From the NCBI GenBank assembly GCA_022508685.1, contig JAFLUS010000041.1, forward strand, positions 1 to 10,320: a stretch of DNA of 10,320 nucleotides, read 5' to 3'. The stretch comes from Prevotellaceae bacterium (lineage in GTDB: Bacteria; Bacteroidota; Bacteroidia; Bacteroidales; Bacteroidaceae). Positions within the stretch are counted from its first letter, which is position 1; each line of letters begins with the position of its first letter. Below, piece by piece: positions 7,488 through 10,320 of the stretch. The translations under genes and the position numbers were made by a program. Under the pieces are notes generated by a model, which saw only the letters and a program-made list of their open reading frames with translations, was not told where the DNA came from and searched no databases.

Positions 7488-7521
7488 AGTGCACCATTGC
7501 GAACGCAATGATGCACTTTTT
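7488..7521 (+). terminator. Intrinsic terminator downstream of the holin-like gene
   Basis: A 13-bp stem, AGTGCACCATTGC (7488-7500) and GCAATGATGCACT (7505-7517), with a GAAC loop and one C-A mismatch (7494/7511), followed by TTTTT (7517-7521). It lies between the convergent stops at 7460 and 7547. Read from the minus strand the mismatch becomes a G-U pair, so the hairpin could also help end mutS2 transcripts, though the T-rich tail on that side is weak. Confidence 0.85.
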
Positions 7522-7544
7522 GTATGCTACGATATGGTTAATCG

Positions 7545-10088
7545 TTATAAGAGTTCCACAATCGTGATGCCTGCGCCGCCGAAACGGATGTCCTCGTCGT
7601 GATAATCTGCTACGGCGGGCACCGTTGCCAAGTATTGGCGGATGAGCGTGCGGAGAATGCCTGAACCAGTGCCGTGGAGAATGCGCAGACGGGCTGCGGA
7701 GGCTACCATGGCGTCGTCGACGAAATAGGTAACTGCCTGTATGGCTTCGTCAGCACGCATTCCGCGAACATCGATTTCAGCCTTGAATTGCAGCGTTTTC
7801 TCACGGATGTTGTCTTGCGTCTCGCGGCTGACAAACGTCTCGGTGCGTTTCACGGGCTTCGGTGCCTTGGATGGTTCGAGGCGATTGAGTTTGACGTTGG
7901 TCTGTATGGAATCGAACGCCACCAAGGCTTCCGTTTCGTTGATGCGCACAATCTGTCCGATGGCTGTCTGCCCTTTCAGTCGCACGAACATGCCCTCTGC
8001 CAACGGATGGTCAACAACAGAAGGAGTGGGGGATGGAGCAACGGAAGCCGACGGAGTGGGGGATTGGGCACTGCGGTTCTGCCGTTTGTCGGCACGGCGC
8101 TGCTGACGGGCACGGATTTTCTCTGCTTGTCGGGCAATGCGTGCTTCCAATTCGGCTTCGTCTATCCGACTGACTTGCTGCTTAAATTCGGCAAAGTCCT
8201 GACGGATGTTCTTCGTGCGTTCCTTTTCTGCCTGTGCTTCTTTTATTTCTTTGATAGTCTGTTCAATACGCGCATTTGATTCCTGCAACAATTGAAGTGC
8301 TTCCTCCTTTGCTTTGGCAATGATTTGGCGCTTCTCCTCGCGCAGTCGTTCGATGTCAGCCTCGTAGCGGGCAATGGTTTGCTCCATGCGCTTCTCGTGC
8401 TGATGAATTGTTTGCCGCTTGTTTTCCCAATAGCGTTTGTCACGCACGATGTCTTGCAGATACTTGTCGGCATTGATGTAGTCGGCACCGACAATGTCCG
8501 ACGCATCACGGATGATGTCCTCGGGAATTCCCGTCTTGCGGGCAATCTCGACGGCAAACGACGAACCCGGATTACCGATTTGCAGTTGGAACAGTGGCTG
8601 CATCTGCTGGCGGTCGTAGAGCATGGCACCATTGACCACACCGATGTTTTCCTGTGCAAAATGCTTGAGGTTCTGATAGTGGGTGGTGATGACGCCGAAC
8701 GTGCGCTTGCGGTTGAAGCGGTTGAGCATGGCCTCGGCAATAGCGCCACCAATCTGCGGTTCTGTTCCGCCACCAAATTCGTCTATCAACAACAGCGATG
8801 CCCCGTCGGCACTGCGCAGCATGGTCTTCATGTTGAGCAAGTGGGACGAATAGGTGGAAAGGTCGTTTTCGATGCTCTGTTCGTCGCCTATGTCAATAAA
8901 CAGGCTGCGGAACACGCCGCAATGGCTGCTCTCCGCCATCGGAACGAGCATTCCGCACTGCAGCATATATTGCAGCAGCCCTACAGTCTTGAGACACACC
9001 GATTTACCGCCGGCATTCGGACCTGAAATCAGCAGAATACGGGCGTTGGGACTGCGCAATTCAATATCTAACGGCACGATGCGCTGTGGCGTTTCCTGCG
9101 GTCGTTCGGTATTTTTCCGCTGAAACGACAATTGGAGTAGGGGATGGCGTGCCATGCTCCAGTCCAGCAGTTGTCGGTTTTCTATCGTGGGTTCAATGCT
9201 GTCCGTCAGCATGGCAAAACGTGCTTTCGCACGCAGGAAGTCCACATCTGCCAGAAATTCATACGAAGCGAGCATCCCTTCGATTTCCGGACGGATGACG
9301 GCTGATATGTCTTGCAGAATGCGGATGATTTCGCGTCGTTCCTCGTTTTCCAACTCACGCACGCGATTGTTGGCCTCGACCACTTCGGTCGGTTCAATAT
9401 ACACCGTCCGTCCCGTGTCTGATTCGTCGTGCACGATGCCGCTGATTTTGCGTTTCATCGCAGGGGCAACGGGAATGACCAATCGACCATCGCGCAACGT
9501 CGGTGTGGCTTTCTTGTCGACCAACCCTTCGCTCTGTGCGTTTTGCAAGATGTTGCCCAACAGACGCGAGATGCGACCCGACATCGACGCCTTTTCGCGT
9601 CGGATGCTTGCCAACGCAGGAGAGGCTGAATCCTTGATGTTCCCCAATTCATCAATAATTCGCTCTATCTGTTTAATTATCAACGGAAAAACAGGCACAT
9701 CCTGTGTCAGATTACAAAGAGAAAGGTAGAGCGGATGCGCTTCATTGCTATCGTCCGTCCGCCGCAAATAGTTCACCACATTGAGGATGGCTGCCAACGA
9801 ACGTTTGAGGTCGAACAACTCTGGTACATCAATGAATGTACGTTCAATGCGGATGCGCCGCAACACCGGACGCAGGTCGTGGAAATTTTGGTCGGGAAAT
9901 TCGCCACCGGTCAATGCACGCTGCATTTCGGTCGTGCGCCGCAGTTGCAGACAAATCCAGTCGTAATTGTCCGAAAACTTCATTTCGTCCACACGCTGTC
10001 TGCCTAATTCGCACAAGCACATGGACTGCAACATGGTGCGGATGGCGGCAAATTCTACTTTGGTCTCGTAGTTATTGGGATATATCAT
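7545..10088 (-). CDS. mutS2: MutS2 family ATPase with C-terminal Smr nuclease domain
   Basis: 847 residues, close to the usual Bacteroidetes length. The N-terminal core and clamp (about 1-310) lack the mismatch-recognition domain of MutS1. The ABC-type ATPase has Walker A SGPNAGGKS (355-363), the signature STYSSH (411-416), Walker B LLLIDEFGGGTEP with D436/E437, and a TTHY switch. A long charged coiled coil spans roughly 540-665, then comes a Ser/Pro/Thr linker (676-690) and a small beta domain (about 695-735). The Smr domain (about 771-847) has D773-V-R-G and H805-GTGSG and ends FGGAGITIVEL. Known family roles are suppression of homologous recombination (Helicobacter) and splitting of collided ribosomes for rescue (Bacillus); which applies here is unknown. 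The start MIYPNNYE is chosen because a promoter lies about 50 bp upstream. Monocistronic as far as visible. Confidence 0.96.
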   Translation of the reverse strand: MIYPNNYETKVEFAAIRTMLQSMCLCELGRQRVDEMKFSDNYDWICLQLRRTTEMQRALTGGEFPDQNFHDLRPVLRRIRIERTFIDVPELFDLKRSLAAILNVVNYLRRTDDSNEAHPLYLSLCNLTQDVPVFPLIIKQIERIIDELGNIKDSASPALASIRREKASMSGRISRLLGNILQNAQSEGLVDKKATPTLRDGRLVIPVAPAMKRKISGIVHDESDTGRTVYIEPTEVVEANNRVRELENEERREIIRILQDISAVIRPEIEGMLASYEFLADVDFLRAKARFAMLTDSIEPTIENRQLLDWSMARHPLLQLSFQRKNTERPQETPQRIVPLDIELRSPNARILLISGPNAGGKSVCLKTVGLLQYMLQCGMLVPMAESSHCGVFRSLFIDIGDEQSIENDLSTYSSHLLNMKTMLRSADGASLLLIDEFGGGTEPQIGGAIAEAMLNRFNRKRTFGVITTHYQNLKHFAQENIGVVNGAMLYDRQQMQPLFQLQIGNPGSSFAVEIARKTGIPEDIIRDASDIVGADYINADKYLQDIVRDKRYWENKRQTIHQHEKRMEQTIARYEADIERLREEKRQIIAKAKEEALQLLQESNARIEQTIKEIKEAQAEKERTKNIRQDFAEFKQQVSRIDEAELEARIARQAEKIRARQQRRADKRQNRSAQSPTPSASVAPSPTPSVVDHPLAEGMFVRLKGQTAIGQIVRINETEALVAFDSIQTNVKLNRLEPSKAPKPVKRTETFVSRETQDNIREKTLQFKAEIDVRGMRADEAIQAVTYFVDDAMVASAARLRILHGTGSGILRTLIRQYLATVPAVADYHDEDIRFGGAGITIVELL
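8023..8064. repeat. Short in-frame direct repeat in mutS2 (Ser/Pro/Thr linker)
   Basis: GGAGTGGGGGAT occurs at 8023-8034 and 8053-8064, exactly 30 bp (ten codons) apart. Read on the coding strand it gives SPTPS twice (residues 676-680 and 686-690), in the linker between the coiled coil and the beta/Smr part. It looks like an imperfect 30-bp duplication that keeps the frame. Confidence 0.75.
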
Positions 10089-10105
10089 GCGCGACTTTTC
10101 AATTC

Positions 10106-10129
10106 GTCAGTTCTGAAGTCAGTTCTGAA
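10106..10129. repeat. Perfect 12-bp tandem duplication in the mutS2 leader
   Basis: GTCAGTTCTGAA at 10106-10117 is repeated without change at 10118-10129. It lies between the candidate promoter and the mutS2 ATG (10088), ending 17 bases before the start codon, so it should be inside the untranslated leader. Each unit contains the small palindrome TCAG-TT-CTGA. Function unknown. Confidence 0.85.
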
Positions 10130-10137
10130 TTTTCACG

Positions 10138-10169
10138 CAAAGTTACGCAAATCACGCGACATCTGCAAA
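10138..10169 (-). promoter_or_regulatory. Candidate Bacteroidetes-type promoter for mutS2
   Basis: Minus-strand reading: TTTG (10169-10166), a 20-bp spacer, then TAACTTTG (10145-10138), a full match to TAnnTTTG. Transcription would start near 10132, giving a leader of about 44 nt. Confidence 0.65.
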
Positions 10170-10320
10170 TCGCGACTTGACGGAGTAGTCACCGCCATAC
10201 GTCCGTAACAAGAATTAAACATAACCATGATTACATTTCAAGATATACATTGAAACATGTGGGGCTACAATACATGGAGTTGCCAGAAAAAATAAAAGTT
10301 TCAATTCGTACATCGCATTC
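10170..10320. other. Intergenic segment with no supported gene
   Basis: The last 150 bases are AT-richer than the genes. Only very short open frames occur (for example M-I-T-F-Q-D-I-H then stop from 10228 on the plus strand). There is a weak imperfect inverted repeat, TTTCAA (10236-10241) with TTGAAA (10250-10255), and no T-run after it. This is probably the far upstream region of mutS2 or the flank of a gene outside the window. Confidence 0.5.

Noticed and set aside
6684..7508. 274-codon minus-strand open frame covering the YtxH and holin-like genes
   Set aside because: It spans two plus-strand genes and runs into the terminator hairpin; its His/Gln/Asp-rich product resembles no family, whereas the plus-strand genes have clear membrane features and a consensus promoter.
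8292..9026. 244-codon plus-strand open frame inside mutS2
   Set aside because: Antisense shadow of the conserved MutS2 ATPase and coiled-coil region; no independent signals.
10133..10228. 31-codon minus-strand open frame upstream of mutS2
   Set aside because: Too short, no homology seen, and it overlaps the mutS2 promoter elements.
10233..10260. Inverted repeat TTTCAA/TTGAAA as a terminator or operator
   Set aside because: The stem is weak and AT-rich with an 8-nt interior, no following T-run, and no neighbouring gene to assign it to.

Overview
The window reads as a chromosomal stretch from a member of the Bacteroidales, probably Prevotella-like. Supports: the gene order ilvD-ilvB-ilvN-acyl-ACP thioesterase-ilvC, a Bacteroidetes-style MutS2, a small YtxH/holin-like gene pair, leaders without Shine-Dalgarno sequences, and promoters of the TTTG-N19/20-TAnnTTTG type. 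The genus is inferred from protein character and base composition only.

Bases 1-5906 hold a rightward operon for branched-chain amino acid synthesis. Order: dihydroxyacid dehydratase (ilvD, cut at its 5' end by the window edge), acetolactate synthase large subunit (ilvB), its ACT-domain regulatory subunit (ilvN), an acyl-ACP thioesterase, and ketol-acid reductoisomerase (ilvC). Gaps are 14 bp or overlaps, except 36 bp before ilvC. IlvB+IlvN make acetolactate/acetohydroxybutyrate, IlvC isomerises and reduces these, and IlvD dehydrates the diols to the 2-oxoacid precursors of valine, leucine and isoleucine. The thioesterase is the only member outside the amino acid pathway; since Bacteroidetes lipids are rich in iso/anteiso chains primed from these precursors, a metabolic link is plausible but unproven. 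The operon ends at a hairpin that looks bidirectional.

Bases 5994-6479 (minus) encode a small SPOR-domain lipoprotein. A 213-bp divergent spacer carries a candidate promoter for it and a better one for a rightward two-gene unit (6693-7460): a 69-residue YtxH-like membrane protein and a 184-residue holin-superfamily-like protein with two membrane segments. That unit ends at a second hairpin.

Bases 7545-10088 (minus) encode a full-length MutS2 with ATPase, coiled coil and Smr domain. Its leader has a perfect 12-bp tandem duplication between a good candidate promoter and the start codon. Bases 10170-10320 contain no gene I can support.

Overall this is a housekeeping region. I see no undescribed system, mobile element, CRISPR array, tRNA or rRNA. 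The points worth a second look are the thioesterase inside the ilv operon, the YtxH/holin pair, the mutS2 leader repeat and the shared terminators.
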